Of a stretch of DNA of 64,000 nucleotides, positions 1 to 8,564 are shown one piece after another. Origin of the DNA: an uncultured Eubacterium sp. (lineage in GTDB: Bacteria > Bacillota > Clostridia > Lachnospirales > Lachnospiraceae); contig CAUCXT010000003.1 in assembly GCA_958446835.1 (NCBI GenBank), forward strand, positions 59,353-123,352. Direction: 5' to 3'. The notes under the pieces were generated by a model. It was not told the DNA's origin. It was given only the letters and a program-made list of their open reading frames with translations, and did no database searches. The position numbers and the translations under genes are program-made. Every line of letters begins with the position of its first letter. Positions within the stretch are counted from its first letter, which is position 1.

Positions 1-204
1 TCCAACCGAAAATGCCATAAGTGAGCTGTCATACACATTCACATAGTAGGACTTTCCGCGTTCAAGTTTCCAGTCCGCTCCAAGCTGCAGCGGCTCAAAT
101 CCGGCATCCTTAAGCATATTTATGGACGCCTGCACAGTTGTAAACGAACAGGTCGCCTCCCCGATGAATTTTATAAGTCTGTCCGACGATTCTTTAAATT
201 CCAT
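1..204 (-). CDS. M18 family aminopeptidase, N-terminal fragment
   Basis: Reading leftward from an ATG at 204 gives 68 codons that run off the window edge, so only the N-terminus is seen. The protein starts MEFKESSDRLIKFIGEATCS and continues through a segment about a mediocre-length helix, 'AGFEPLQ', and 'YYVNVYDSSLMAFSVG'. This pattern matches the start of M18 (aspartyl-type) metallo-aminopeptidases, where an N-terminal helix precedes 'L...GF..L' and a strand leading to the first active-site region. The metal ligands lie outside the window. A possible promoter lies upstream at 265-292. Family assignment rests on the N-terminus only, so it is moderate. Confidence 0.6.
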   Translation of the reverse strand, partial: MEFKESSDRLIKFIGEATCSFTTVQASINMLKDAGFEPLQLGADWKLERGKSYYVNVYDSSLMAFSVG

Positions 205-264
205 TTTTTCCTCCCGCCCTCCGGCAAATCCTTGACAAAAAAATCTTTAACAATAATTGTCAAC

Positions 265-311
265 ATTATTTCCTTTGGACTATTTACAACAAATTTTATT
301 CAAATTATACT
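265..311. promoter_or_regulatory. Divergent promoter region between aminopeptidase and DUF5721 genes
   Basis: On the plus strand TTTACA (283-288), a 17-base spacer and TATACT (306-311) form a good sigma-A promoter for the gene at 409. On the minus strand TTGTTG (287-292), 16 bases and AATAAT (265-270) could drive the aminopeptidase. The two -35 boxes overlap, so the promoters may interfere. The minus-strand one is the weaker call. Confidence 0.5.
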
Positions 312-408
312 TATTTATATCTGAGGTTGCAAGTGGCAAAATTTCTGCATGCATACAAGACACAGCCTCACTATGGCAAGAAACTAAAAACCGGGAGAAT
401 CAACAATT

Positions 409-894
409 ATGATAAGTATAGAATTAGACAATATAAAGGACTTCATGTCCCATCTCTTTATAAAAGATACCTTTGACCATTTCCTGTGCCGCGAACTGCA
501 GATAGATACATTTGTCTCATTTAAGGTAGATGGAAAGCTGTTGAAGGACTTTCTCAATGATATTGAGAAAGAAGAATTGGCAGAGTCACCCTATGCACCA
601 TGGTCAATGCTTAAGCCATATTGCTTCAACATGATAAAAGGGAAGCGCACCCCTCTTGCCATGAAGCTTGTCTTTTCAATGCCGCCGCACTCCATATCAT
701 CATTTATCACCAAAAACGGTCTTAGCATCAACCCTGACACCGTGAACGGTCTGTATCTGAACATCCGCTATGAAAACAAGCAGCTCTGTGTAATCACAGG
801 TACCTCCCTTAGCTCCTTCACATTGGATAAGAGCGTGGAGAACGCATGGGACACCGCAGTTGAACAATTCATAAAAAAGACGCAGAAACCATAA
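409..894 (+). CDS. DUF5721-like conserved protein
   Basis: A 161-residue soluble protein without signal peptide or membrane segment. The start 'MISIELDNIKDFMSHLFI' and the following 'TFDHFL...I.TF..F.VDG' resemble the small family DUF5721 found in Lachnospiraceae, as I recall it; its function is unknown. The only obvious motif is the overall conserved N-terminal pattern. It is a single gene: its own promoter is at 283-311 and a terminator hairpin follows directly at 906-936. The ATG at 409 lies after a GGGAG-like ribosome site. Family name moderately sure; no function assigned. Confidence 0.65.
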   Translation: MISIELDNIKDFMSHLFIKDTFDHFLCRELQIDTFVSFKVDGKLLKDFLNDIEKEELAESPYAPWSMLKPYCFNMIKGKRTPLAMKLVFSMPPHSISSFITKNGLSINPDTVNGLYLNIRYENKQLCVITGTSLSSFTLDKSVENAWDTAVEQFIKKTQKP

Positions 895-905
895 TAAGAT
901 AACCT

Positions 906-936
906 AAAAAGCCCCTGTCTCACCGACAGAGGCTTT
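906..936. terminator. Bidirectional intrinsic terminator
   Basis: GCCcCTGTC, a 5-base loop and GACAGaGGC form a hairpin flanked by five A on the left and four T on the right. It sits between two converging genes (ends at 894 and 970) and can serve both. Confidence 0.8.
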
Positions 937-969
937 TCATCATAAAATTCTTATATTTTTTCTTCTGAC

Positions 970-2127
970 TTAGTATAATACATCATCAAGCAAGCCATTA
1001 TCATAAGCGTATACAAGCGCAGCATAGATAATATCCGAAAGCTCAGTATAGCTCTCCGGTGCCTTTACAGATATATCATTGCTCTCAGTCATAACCGAAT
1101 CGATGTTGAGTGAAATATCCTCGTCCGTATCTGCGCTCTCAGCATTTACAACACCTGTGCAGCTATATACCCTGCTGCCATCCTTGCCTGTAAGGCTGTT
1201 GGTGATTGTAAGGTCTGCTGTGCCATCAAGACCGGCTATCTCATTCACAAAATCATCCTTATTAGTTCTGAGTTCGTCGAACATTTCCTTATATGAAGCG
1301 CTCACGTCATCAAGCTGTGCATCGCCTGTTGCTTCCTCAAAAGCATTTAATACTTCTTCCTTAAGGGAAGCTATATCCTCATCTGTAAGACCTAATTCGT
1401 ACTCCTTGTTAAACCTGTCAAGAGCCGCTACAGCCTCATCCATGTAAGTATCTACAAGCTTCTTTACCATCTCATCATCAACATTGCTCTTCTCAAGCTC
1501 TGAGATGATAGTGTCCTCATTGTCAAGAAGTGCTGTTATAAGGGCATCGGCAAGCTTCGAGAACTCCTCAGCTCCCTCAACCTTAGCTGTGAACTCACCC
1601 TTATTCTCCTCAATCTTCACATCCTTGAATGCGCTCTCAAGAATTGAAATATAAGTGTCCATGAGTTCATTGCTGCCACCGTTAAGGTTAACCATTCCTT
1701 CGACTAACGGAAGCTTAATGCACTTAAGCTCTGTTCCGAATTCATTTTCAAAATCCTCAAGGCTGTATGATGATCCAAGTAAAATCGGTGCAAGCTTATC
1801 GAATAATGTCTGTACATTTACATAAACTGCATCCTTTGTGACAGTAAGGAAATTGTCAACATCGACAGTGATAAATGAATAGTTTACCTTAACTCCCATA
1901 TTCATTGCTTCGCCATCTGTCTCACCCTTGAACGTAAGAGAAAGATTCTCGAGTCCACTGATACTTGAAACAAGCTTCGCATTGATGTCATACGAATACT
2001 TTGTCATTGTGCCGGCATCCTTCATAATGCCGAACATGGTCTGCTTGCTCTTACTGCAGCCTGCTACAAGTGCCATACTCATAACAAGAACAAGCATAAC
2101 CGCCAAAACCTTTTTAATTCTTTTCAT
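970..2127 (-). CDS. Secreted lipoprotein of unknown function
   Basis: A 385-residue protein starting MKRIKKVLAVMLVLVM, with a positively charged n-region, a hydrophobic core and lipobox LVAGC (Cys at residue 24), so it should be lipid-anchored outside the membrane. The longer frame back to 2181 is rejected because AGGAGAGG lies just before the ATG at 2127. The mature part is acidic and rich in Asp, Glu, Leu and Ser, without Cys, and looks like a mixture of beta-strands ('LTITNSLTGKDGSRVYSCTG') and long helices. I recognise no domain. It is monocistronic: promoter at 2212-2239 and terminator at 906-936. A cell-envelope or solute-binding role is possible but is only a guess. Confidence 0.75.
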   Translation of the reverse strand: MKRIKKVLAVMLVLVMSMALVAGCSKSKQTMFGIMKDAGTMTKYSYDINAKLVSSISGLENLSLTFKGETDGEAMNMGVKVNYSFITVDVDNFLTVTKDAVYVNVQTLFDKLAPILLGSSYSLEDFENEFGTELKCIKLPLVEGMVNLNGGSNELMDTYISILESAFKDVKIEENKGEFTAKVEGAEEFSKLADALITALLDNEDTIISELEKSNVDDEMVKKLVDTYMDEAVAALDRFNKEYELGLTDEDIASLKEEVLNAFEEATGDAQLDDVSASYKEMFDELRTNKDDFVNEIAGLDGTADLTITNSLTGKDGSRVYSCTGVVNAESADTDEDISLNIDSVMTESNDISVKAPESYTELSDIIYAALVYAYDNGLLDDVLY

Positions 2128-2211
2128 AAGTCCTCTCCTTATTTGTGATAAATTCAAGGTTACAGGTATAATCTCAGCCATAGCGACAATGTTATACCCA
2201 CCCTTTGAAAC

Positions 2212-2239
2212 ATATTACCATTTTTTACAATTATGTCAA
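2212..2239 (-). promoter_or_regulatory. Sigma-A promoter of the lipoprotein gene
   Basis: Minus strand TTGACA (2234-2239), 16 bases, TAATAT (2212-2217), about 85 bases before the ATG at 2127. Confidence 0.65.
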
Positions 2240-2316
2240 AGAGCTATTAGTACTAATAAATAACCCTTTATACATCTGAATGCTCCTAATTATTTTCAAA
2301 AATACAAAAAAATATA

Positions 2317-2345
2317 TTGTAGTATACCATGAAAAAATGTATAAT
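2317..2345 (+). promoter_or_regulatory. Sigma-A promoter of pyrBI
   Basis: TTGTAG (2317-2322), 17 bases, perfect TATAAT (2340-2345), about 65 bases before pyrB. I see no terminator-type attenuator or PyrR-like anti-terminator in the short leader. Confidence 0.75.
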
Positions 2346-2411
2346 GACTTGAAAAGCGTCTTGTGACGTTAATATTAGACAAACCATCTTTTATTTCAGG
2401 AGGAAAATGTT

Positions 2412-3341
2412 ATGAAACATCTGTTAAGTCCGCTTGACTTATCCGTTGAAGAATTAGACAAGCTTCTTGATGTAGCCGGTGACATAGCAGCTGACCCGTC
2501 AAAATATGCACATGTTATGACAGGAAAGAAGTTAGCCACTCTCTTCTATGAACCAAGCACCCGCACACGTCTCAGCTTTGAGGCTGCAATGCTTAATCTC
2601 GGTGGCTCCGTACTCGGATTCTCATCCGCAGATTCAAGCTCTGCATCAAAGGGTGAAAGTGTTGCCGATACAATACGTGTTATCTCTTGCTACGCAGATA
2701 TATGTGCTATGAGACATCCTAAGGAAGGTGCTCCGTTAGTTGCTTCCATGCATTCAAGGATTCCTGTCATCAATGCAGGTGACGGTGGTCATCAGCATCC
2801 TACACAGACCCTCACAGACCTCATGACAATCAGAGCTCTAAAGGGTCATTTTGATGGTCTTACAATTGGTCTTTGCGGTGATTTAAAATTCGGACGTACA
2901 GTTCATTCTCTTATCAATTCCCTTGTAAGGTACAACAACATTCACTTCATTCTCATCTCCCCTAAGGAGCTTAGTGTGCCTGACTATATCCGTGAGGACG
3001 TTCTTACTGCCAACGGAGTGGAATTTGAGGAGGTTACAAGTCTTGACGAGGTTATGCCTAAGCTTGACATCCTCTACATGACCAGAGTTCAGAAGGAGCG
3101 TTTCTTCAATGAGGAGGAATACCTCAGAATGAAGGACTACTACATACTCACCCGCGAAAAGATGGCTCTTGCCAAGGATGATATGATTGTGCTTCACCCA
3201 CTTCCAAGAGTTAATGAGATATCCGTTGAGGTTGACGATGATCCAAGGGCAGCCTACTTTAAGCAGGCTCAATACGGCGTATATGTGAGAATGGCTCTCA
3301 TCATGTACCTTCTGGATATGATTCCGGAACCAGAAAACTAA
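2412..3341 (+). CDS. pyrB: Aspartate carbamoyltransferase, catalytic chain
   Basis: A 309-residue cytoplasmic enzyme that condenses carbamoyl phosphate with aspartate, the committed step of pyrimidine synthesis. The carbamoyl-phosphate signature FYEPSTRTRLSFE lies near residue 50, and HPTQTLTDL (about 131-139) and HPLPRV (about 262) supply the other active-site loops. Length is normal for the catalytic chain. AGGAGG precedes the ATG by a normal distance. The regulatory chain gene follows 45 bases downstream, indicating the E. coli/archaeal type dodecamer rather than the PyrR-controlled Bacillus pyr operon. Assignment is secure. Confidence 0.97.
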   Translation: MKHLLSPLDLSVEELDKLLDVAGDIAADPSKYAHVMTGKKLATLFYEPSTRTRLSFEAAMLNLGGSVLGFSSADSSSASKGESVADTIRVISCYADICAMRHPKEGAPLVASMHSRIPVINAGDGGHQHPTQTLTDLMTIRALKGHFDGLTIGLCGDLKFGRTVHSLINSLVRYNNIHFILISPKELSVPDYIREDVLTANGVEFEEVTSLDEVMPKLDILYMTRVQKERFFNEEEYLRMKDYYILTREKMALAKDDMIVLHPLPRVNEISVEVDDDPRAAYFKQAQYGVYVRMALIMYLLDMIPEPEN

Positions 3342-3386
3342 CATCAATATCTTTGCCGCTACCGTGCGGCGGAATGGAGAATAATC

Positions 3387-3815
3387 ATGTTAAATGTAGG
3401 AAAACTCACAGAAGGTTTTGTCCTTGACCACATTCAGGCAGGACGCTGTATGGACATCTACCAGTCACTCGGGCTTGACAAGCTTGACTGCTGCGTAGCC
3501 ATTATCAAAAATGCCAAAAGCAAAAAGATGGGCAAGAAGGACATCATAAAAATAGATGGCGGCTTAGACCTTGTTGACCTCGATATCCTTGGATTTATCG
3601 ACCATAATATCACTGTAAACATAATTAAAAACGGCGAAATCGTTGAAAAGAAGGAGCTCACGCTACCTAAGACTGTTACCAACATCATAAAATGCAAGAA
3701 CCCAAGATGTATAACCTCCATTGAGCAGGAGCTCGACCAGGTATTTTACCTCACCGATGAGGAAAAGCAGGTATATCGCTGCAAATACTGTGAAGAGAAA
3801 TATACTAAGCTTTAA
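3387..3815 (+). CDS. pyrI: Aspartate carbamoyltransferase, regulatory chain
   Basis: A 142-residue protein that binds allosteric nucleotides and holds PyrB trimers together. The N-terminal allosteric domain begins 'MLNVGKLTEGFVLDHI' and includes 'GKKDIIKI'. The C-terminal zinc domain has the four expected cysteines, CKNPRC near residue 103 and CKYC near 132. It is co-transcribed with pyrB. Presence of PyrI implies feedback control by CTP and activation by ATP, from family knowledge. A strong terminator follows at 3866-3909. Confidence 0.95.
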   Translation: MLNVGKLTEGFVLDHIQAGRCMDIYQSLGLDKLDCCVAIIKNAKSKKMGKKDIIKIDGGLDLVDLDILGFIDHNITVNIIKNGEIVEKKELTLPKTVTNIIKCKNPRCITSIEQELDQVFYLTDEEKQVYRCKYCEEKYTKL

Positions 3816-3865
3816 TTATATGTAATTCACGAGTACCGTTTAACATCTGTATTCATACAACATAG

Positions 3866-3909
3866 AAAAACCGGCTGCCTAAAGATGTATTCTTTAGGCA
3901 GCCGGTTTT
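3866..3909. terminator. Bidirectional terminator between pyrI and the GGDEF gene
   Basis: A 14-base-pair perfect stem (CCGGCTGCCTAAAG with its complement) and 7-base loop, with A5 on the left and T4 on the right, between converging genes. Confidence 0.9.
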
Positions 3910-3925
3910 CCGGATTGGCGCGCAG

Positions 3926-5701
3926 CTACTTCCTCTCAAGCGCACCGTATATCACTTCCGACAGCATTGTAAGATAATCCTTCTCTGCACTACCCCACTT
4001 ATGCTTCGCGCCAAGCATATAAAATACAAAAATATACTCCAGCCCGGTGTTGTCCGAAAGGAAAACACTCACATACGAGCGGCAGTCCGCATCGGACAAT
4101 TTTCTGTAAACCTCTTCATCGTCACGCGCGATATTATCGAGATTATTTATCACAAGAACATTGTCAACTGCCATAAGCGCCTTGTATGAATCATTTCCCA
4201 TAAACTCGACAGACAACAATCCCTGTGGGCAATCCTTAGTATATGCAACGGCTTTATAATCCGATGTACTGTACACCGCCGCTGCTCCGAGTCCAAACGT
4301 GGACTTTATTTCCTCTAAGATTCCTTCGATGTCTGTCGTTTTTTTGATGGTAATGTCTCTTATCACTTTTTTAAGTGTCTTTATATATGACGGAAAAACG
4401 CCTGTCTCTGTCTGCCTTCCGACAATATCCACCGAATCGTGAAGCTCCGGTCTATATATGATATATCTGTTCTTGCCCTTATCCTTTGCGATATACAGCG
4501 CCTTATCAGCCAGCATAAACAGATCATCAAATCTTCTTCCAGCTTCAGGATATTGTGATATGCCCATCGACAGGGAGAATCTCATATTGCCAAGCTTAAT
4601 AGACTGGTTATATCGCAGTTTTGAGACCATTGCCTTCAAAAATAGCCTAAGCTGCTGTTCATCAGGTATATCCTCCGTCAGAACGAAAAATTCATCGCCA
4701 CCGAATCTTCCCACAACTCCTCTTCCATCGAGTGTCTCGACAAGCGACTCTGCAAGCACAATAATAGCCTTATCTCCCATAAGATGACCATGTGTATCAT
4801 TGATACTCTTGAAATCATCAATATCTATCAGAATCATATAGTACTTCTTGGTCGAAGCAGTCCCTAACGTATCATTGGTATATTCAATGAGCGCTCTCTT
4901 ATTGAGCAGTCCCGTAGCGGCATCCTTGCCCGCTGCTGTCAGATAGTAAGGGATATCATCCTGTGTTATGTCCCTTCTCCTTACAATTCCAACAATTACA
5001 TCAGCGTTATGCCTCGAAATGTACCTCGCATCGATTGACAATGTCTCAGGAATACGGTTGGCATTCATAAAACCTGTCCTTACAGTGTAGTTAAACTGGC
5101 TATCAAGATTGACAAGGCTCTCATACCACTGTTCTATCTCAAAGCTGTTATTATCAATATCAACAGCAAATGTCTTTACATCTTCGTGCCATTTTTCAAT
5201 ACGGTTCTCATAAAGAATGTGTGATTTTCTAAGTGCATAGTCATAAAATACAATTCTTCCCGTATCAGGCCAGAATTCCATATAGACAACGCCGCTGATC
5301 TCCATGAACATTCTATACTTGTCCATCTTCTGCTGATTGGTCAGGAAAGAATCCTCAATCCTGTCTATACTATATATGTCGGCAGTATAAAACCAGTCTC
5401 CATCCTCGAACGGCTTTGACATGCTGATATGTATGTCAACCGGATGATAATTATCATTCTTATCGCGCAGAAACGTGATAATACTGTATTTATCACCGGG
5501 TTTCATACTATGACACGCAAAAAGAAATTCTTCTTCGCAGTCAGGTCTTATAAGCTTATTGAAAAAAGAAGCGGAGTTCTTCCCTAGAAAATCATAAAGG
5601 GGTTCCTCCGCATTCAATATCACAAAATCCTTTTGTAAAACTGCCTTGGCAAATTTCAACTTATAATCAGGGTCTTTTGAATCACAAATACGATTATACA
5701 T
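3926..5701 (-). CDS. Diguanylate cyclase (GGDEF) with PAS-like N-terminus and GAF-like C-terminus
   Basis: A 591-residue cytoplasmic protein. The GGDEF domain spans about residues 255-420: 'DIDDFKSINDTHGH' binds metal and substrate, and GGDEF is intact at 334-338, so it should make cyclic di-GMP. The residues where an RxxD inhibitory site would lie are changed (D at -9, G at -6 before GGDEF), so classic product inhibition is unlikely. Residues 1-240 look like two PAS-type sensor domains and 440-591 like a GAF domain. No membrane segment is seen. GGAGA precedes the ATG, and RNase P RNA ends only about 35 bases upstream without a clear terminator, so transcription may continue from rnpB. Confidence 0.85.
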   Translation of the reverse strand: MYNRICDSKDPDYKLKFAKAVLQKDFVILNAEEPLYDFLGKNSASFFNKLIRPDCEEEFLFACHSMKPGDKYSIITFLRDKNDNYHPVDIHISMSKPFEDGDWFYTADIYSIDRIEDSFLTNQQKMDKYRMFMEISGVVYMEFWPDTGRIVFYDYALRKSHILYENRIEKWHEDVKTFAVDIDNNSFEIEQWYESLVNLDSQFNYTVRTGFMNANRIPETLSIDARYISRHNADVIVGIVRRRDITQDDIPYYLTAAGKDAATGLLNKRALIEYTNDTLGTASTKKYYMILIDIDDFKSINDTHGHLMGDKAIIVLAESLVETLDGRGVVGRFGGDEFFVLTEDIPDEQQLRLFLKAMVSKLRYNQSIKLGNMRFSLSMGISQYPEAGRRFDDLFMLADKALYIAKDKGKNRYIIYRPELHDSVDIVGRQTETGVFPSYIKTLKKVIRDITIKKTTDIEGILEEIKSTFGLGAAAVYSTSDYKAVAYTKDCPQGLLSVEFMGNDSYKALMAVDNVLVINNLDNIARDDEEVYRKLSDADCRSYVSVFLSDNTGLEYIFVFYMLGAKHKWGSAEKDYLTMLSEVIYGALERK

Positions 5702-5736
5702 TAAGAGAATCTCCTATTGTAATATGTCAAAAACAA

Positions 5737-6107
5737 TTACCAGTCAGCCTGTAAGCCGGGTTATGTCGTGAATAATCATCTATCTAGACCTGCTGTTGCC
5801 AACAGGTTCAAGCGACCTACCTGAGACTGGCGGGCCACGTCATTGTCTCTTATTCGGTCTTGCTTCGGATGGAGTTTACATGTGCCCTGTCTGTTACCAG
5901 ACAGGCGGTAGTCCCTTACACTGCCCTTCCGCCCTTACCACGTCCTTGCGGAGCCTCGGCTTATGCCTGTGGCGGTATATTTCTGTTGCACTGGTCTTAG
6001 GGTCACCCCCACCGGACGTTATCCGGCATCCTGCCCTATGAAGCCCGGACTTTCCTCACCTGCGGTCTTTCGACACCTGCAGCCGCGATTATTCAGCCAA
6101 CTGGTAA
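5737..6107 (-). ncRNA. rnpB: RNase P RNA, bacterial class A type
   Basis: The catalytic RNA of the tRNA 5' processing enzyme. On the minus strand the 5' part carries the universally conserved GAGGAAAGTCCGGGC (around 6045-6059) and the 3' part carries AACCCGGCTTACAG (around 5748-5763). The ends pair as helix P1 (TTACCAGT with ACTGGTAA), which fixes the limits. The length of about 371 bases fits. Reading frames inside this stretch are not genes. It lies between the nucleoside kinase and GGDEF genes, all on the same strand. Confidence 0.96.
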
Positions 6108-6112
6108 TCAAT

Positions 6113-6141
6113 ATTTTAACATTTCTTTGTCAAAAAGTAAA
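6113..6141 (-). promoter_or_regulatory. Promoter of rnpB
   Basis: Minus strand TTTACT (6136-6141), 17 bases, TAAAAT (6113-6118). The expected start site falls just at the P1 helix of rnpB. Confidence 0.65.
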
Positions 6142-6169
6142 CAAATTTAAAAGGATTTGACTATTTTTT

Positions 6170-7777
6170 TTATACCTTGAAGCAGCTTCCACCTACAAAT
6201 TCCCTTATAATCGAGTTTTTAGGAAGCTCATCACTTCCAACCGCAAGAAAATAATCAAGAAACTTCAGAATACGCTTTGCCTCCTCATATTCCGGCTCCC
6301 CCGGTCTTATCCCAAAAAGTGCCGGTTCTGCATACGGCTTCAACACCGCAAGCTCATACAAGAGTGCCGAATTGAACATCGCATCAGCCGTTTCCTGATA
6401 CGGGAATATGTTCTGCTCCTCACCCTTTCGCACCGATTCCCACATTGCTATGGTTCCCTTTGCGTTGGTTCCTCTCGTCCTCGCGTCTCTCACCATACGT
6501 CTTATAAGTCTTCCATCAGTTGTAGGTATCCTGTTGTGTTCATCAACATTCAACTGTGTGAGTGCACTTATATATATCTTATACTTATTCTTTTTGTCAA
6601 GTGAGTGCGAAAGCTTATCATTAAGTCCATGTATGCCTTCTATTACAAGAATATCATCAGGTCCTAATTTCTTAAAGTTACCCTTGTATTCCCTGCGTCC
6701 TGTCTTAAAGTTAAATGTCGGAAGCTCTACCTCCTCACCTGCAAGAAGTCTTGTCATATCCTCATTGAACTGTTCAACATCAATCGCTTCAAGACATTCA
6801 AAATTATAATTGCCGTTCTCATCCTTTGGGGTATGCTCCCTGTCGACAAAATAATCATCCAGCCCGATAGGATGAGGCTTAAGTCCCTGTGTCCTGAGCT
6901 GAATCGATAGTCTGTGTGAGAATGTGGTCTTTCCGGATGATGATGGTCCGGCAATCATTACGAACTTCACTTCCGGTCTTGACGCAATATCCTCAGCTAT
7001 GTCTGCTATATTCTTCTCCTGCAATGCCTCCTGCACAAGAATAAGCTCATTTATCTCACCGCTCGCAACCGCGTCATTCAAGTCACCGACATTCTCTATG
7101 CCAAGCTTCTGTGCAAGCCTTGTCGATTCGTCAAGGACATGGAAAAGCTTGTTCTGCGGCTTGAATTCCGGCAGAACCTCCGGTGCGCTCTTCTCCGGAA
7201 GCTGTAAGACGAAGCCCTTATCATAGAGAAATAGCTGCCATACAGTGAGATAGCTCGTATCCGGCACCATATAGCCGTAGAAATAGTCCCTATAGCCATC
7301 AAGCTCATACAGATTCACCCTTGAGGCGCGGCGGTATCTGAACAGCTTCTCCTTATCATACATCTCTTCCTCATGGAATATTCTTATAGCCTCATCAAGT
7401 CCGACAGTAAACTTTGTAAAAGGAAGAGCACTGTCCACCAGCTCTCTCATACGCTCAGACACCTTCTCTATGAAGCTCTCATCAACCTTCACATCACCTG
7501 ATACGCTGCAATAATAGCCCTTGCTCAGTGAATATTCCACGCACACCTTCACTTCCCTGCCATACACATCCCTCACTGCTTTCAGCATGAGAAGTGTCGC
7601 ACTTCTTCTGTAGGTCTGCATTCCCGATATATCAGCGGTTGTCACCCACTCATATTTACATGTATCTTCAACAAAAATATTTCCTGAAAGTTCGCAGAGC
7701 TTACCATCCACTCTTGCAAGTACAATCCTGTGGGGATATTCGCTCTGTGCCTCCAAGGCTGCGTCTAAAAGATTCAT
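6170..7777 (-). CDS. Nucleoside (uridine-type) kinase with ThrRS-like N-terminal region
   Basis: A 535-residue cytoplasmic protein. The C-terminal half is a phosphoribulokinase/uridine kinase domain: Walker A GPSSSGKTT at 277-285, 'GLDDYFVDREHTP' with the substrate Asp residues, and 'ILVIEGIHGLN' as Walker B. The N-terminal 250 residues resemble the TGS and second additional domain of threonyl-tRNA synthetase, but the editing-domain HxxxH pattern is lost ('YRRSATLLMLKAV'). Such fusions are annotated as nucleoside kinase in Clostridia. It is the last gene of the dgt-dnaG-rpoD-trmK cluster, 3 bases after trmK. The substrate is not proven by sequence. Confidence 0.85.
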   Translation of the reverse strand: MNLLDAALEAQSEYPHRIVLARVDGKLCELSGNIFVEDTCKYEWVTTADISGMQTYRRSATLLMLKAVRDVYGREVKVCVEYSLSKGYYCSVSGDVKVDESFIEKVSERMRELVDSALPFTKFTVGLDEAIRIFHEEEMYDKEKLFRYRRASRVNLYELDGYRDYFYGYMVPDTSYLTVWQLFLYDKGFVLQLPEKSAPEVLPEFKPQNKLFHVLDESTRLAQKLGIENVGDLNDAVASGEINELILVQEALQEKNIADIAEDIASRPEVKFVMIAGPSSSGKTTFSHRLSIQLRTQGLKPHPIGLDDYFVDREHTPKDENGNYNFECLEAIDVEQFNEDMTRLLAGEEVELPTFNFKTGRREYKGNFKKLGPDDILVIEGIHGLNDKLSHSLDKKNKYKIYISALTQLNVDEHNRIPTTDGRLIRRMVRDARTRGTNAKGTIAMWESVRKGEEQNIFPYQETADAMFNSALLYELAVLKPYAEPALFGIRPGEPEYEEAKRILKFLDYFLAVGSDELPKNSIIREFVGGSCFKV

Positions 7778-7780
7778 CTG

Positions 7781-8563
7781 CTACACCTCCGCTATTTTTT
7801 TCAATACTCTCCTCAGAACGGCTTCCTTTTCATCAAATTCAGCCAGCTTCTTACCTGCCGTAATACCTCCGTTATTCAGAAGGTTCTCCCTTATCTTCCC
7901 GCATGTATCAAGCTCTTTGTTCAGATATTCTGCAAGAACCTCATGCTTCTTGCTTATCAGAACAGGACCGTAACATAGTTCATCATAAAGCTGTTCATCG
8001 GACATGCAAACGCGTCTGTCCTCATCCTGTGAGACAGCTTCGCAGTCACATTTATCATTTTCGGGAACAGCCTTTATTATGACATAATACTTTCCATCTT
8101 CCTTGAGCATATCCTCATCTGTGATGGTGTACCCATTGTCATACAAAAATTTTCTGACATCATACCATTCGGAATGTGGAGACAGAATAAGCTCCTTTGC
8201 CCTTCCGGCAACCTCCGCCCCTTCACTTAGTATCCTGCATATAAGGCTTCCACCCATTCCGGCAATAACTATCGCCTCGGGTATATTGTCTTTAATAACT
8301 TTAAGTCCGTTAAGTCCATCCGACAAGACAGTCTGTACCCTGTCACCCACATTGTACAGACTCACATTATCTCTCGCCCTGCCAAGCGGTCCCTCCGCGA
8401 CATCGCACGCGTATGCGTAGTCTGCCCTGCCTGTAAGCACCTCATATATCGGAATATATCCATGATCCGTGCCGATATCGGCAACTATGCGTCCCGGAGT
8501 TATCATATCAGCAACCTTATGTAATCTGGATGACATTTTTACAGGACTTTTCTGTAAATCCAT
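7781..8563 (-). CDS. trmK: tRNA (adenine-N1)-methyltransferase TrmK
   Basis: A 260-residue class I SAM-dependent methyltransferase that modifies A22 in tRNA. The start 'MSSRLHKVADMI' is typical of the family; VADIGTDHGYIPIYE is the SAM-binding motif, followed by 'ACDVAEGPLGRARDNV' and 'IVIAGMGGSLI'. The ATG at 8563 is one base after the rpoD stop codon with AAGGAT inside rpoD, so the longer frame back to 8635 is rejected. TrmK beside rpoD is a conserved Firmicutes arrangement. Translational coupling with rpoD is likely. Confidence 0.9.
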   Translation of the reverse strand: MDLQKSPVKMSSRLHKVADMITPGRIVADIGTDHGYIPIYEVLTGRADYAYACDVAEGPLGRARDNVSLYNVGDRVQTVLSDGLNGLKVIKDNIPEAIVIAGMGGSLICRILSEGAEVAGRAKELILSPHSEWYDVRKFLYDNGYTITDEDMLKEDGKYYVIIKAVPENDKCDCEAVSQDEDRRVCMSDEQLYDELCYGPVLISKKHEVLAEYLNKELDTCGKIRENLLNNGGITAGKKLAEFDEKEAVLRRVLKKIAEV

Positions 8564-8564
8564 A

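Noticed and set aside
5796..6160. Plus-strand open frames within 5796-6160
   Set aside because: They lie inside or beside RNase P RNA, whose conserved sequences and P1 helix explain the stretch.
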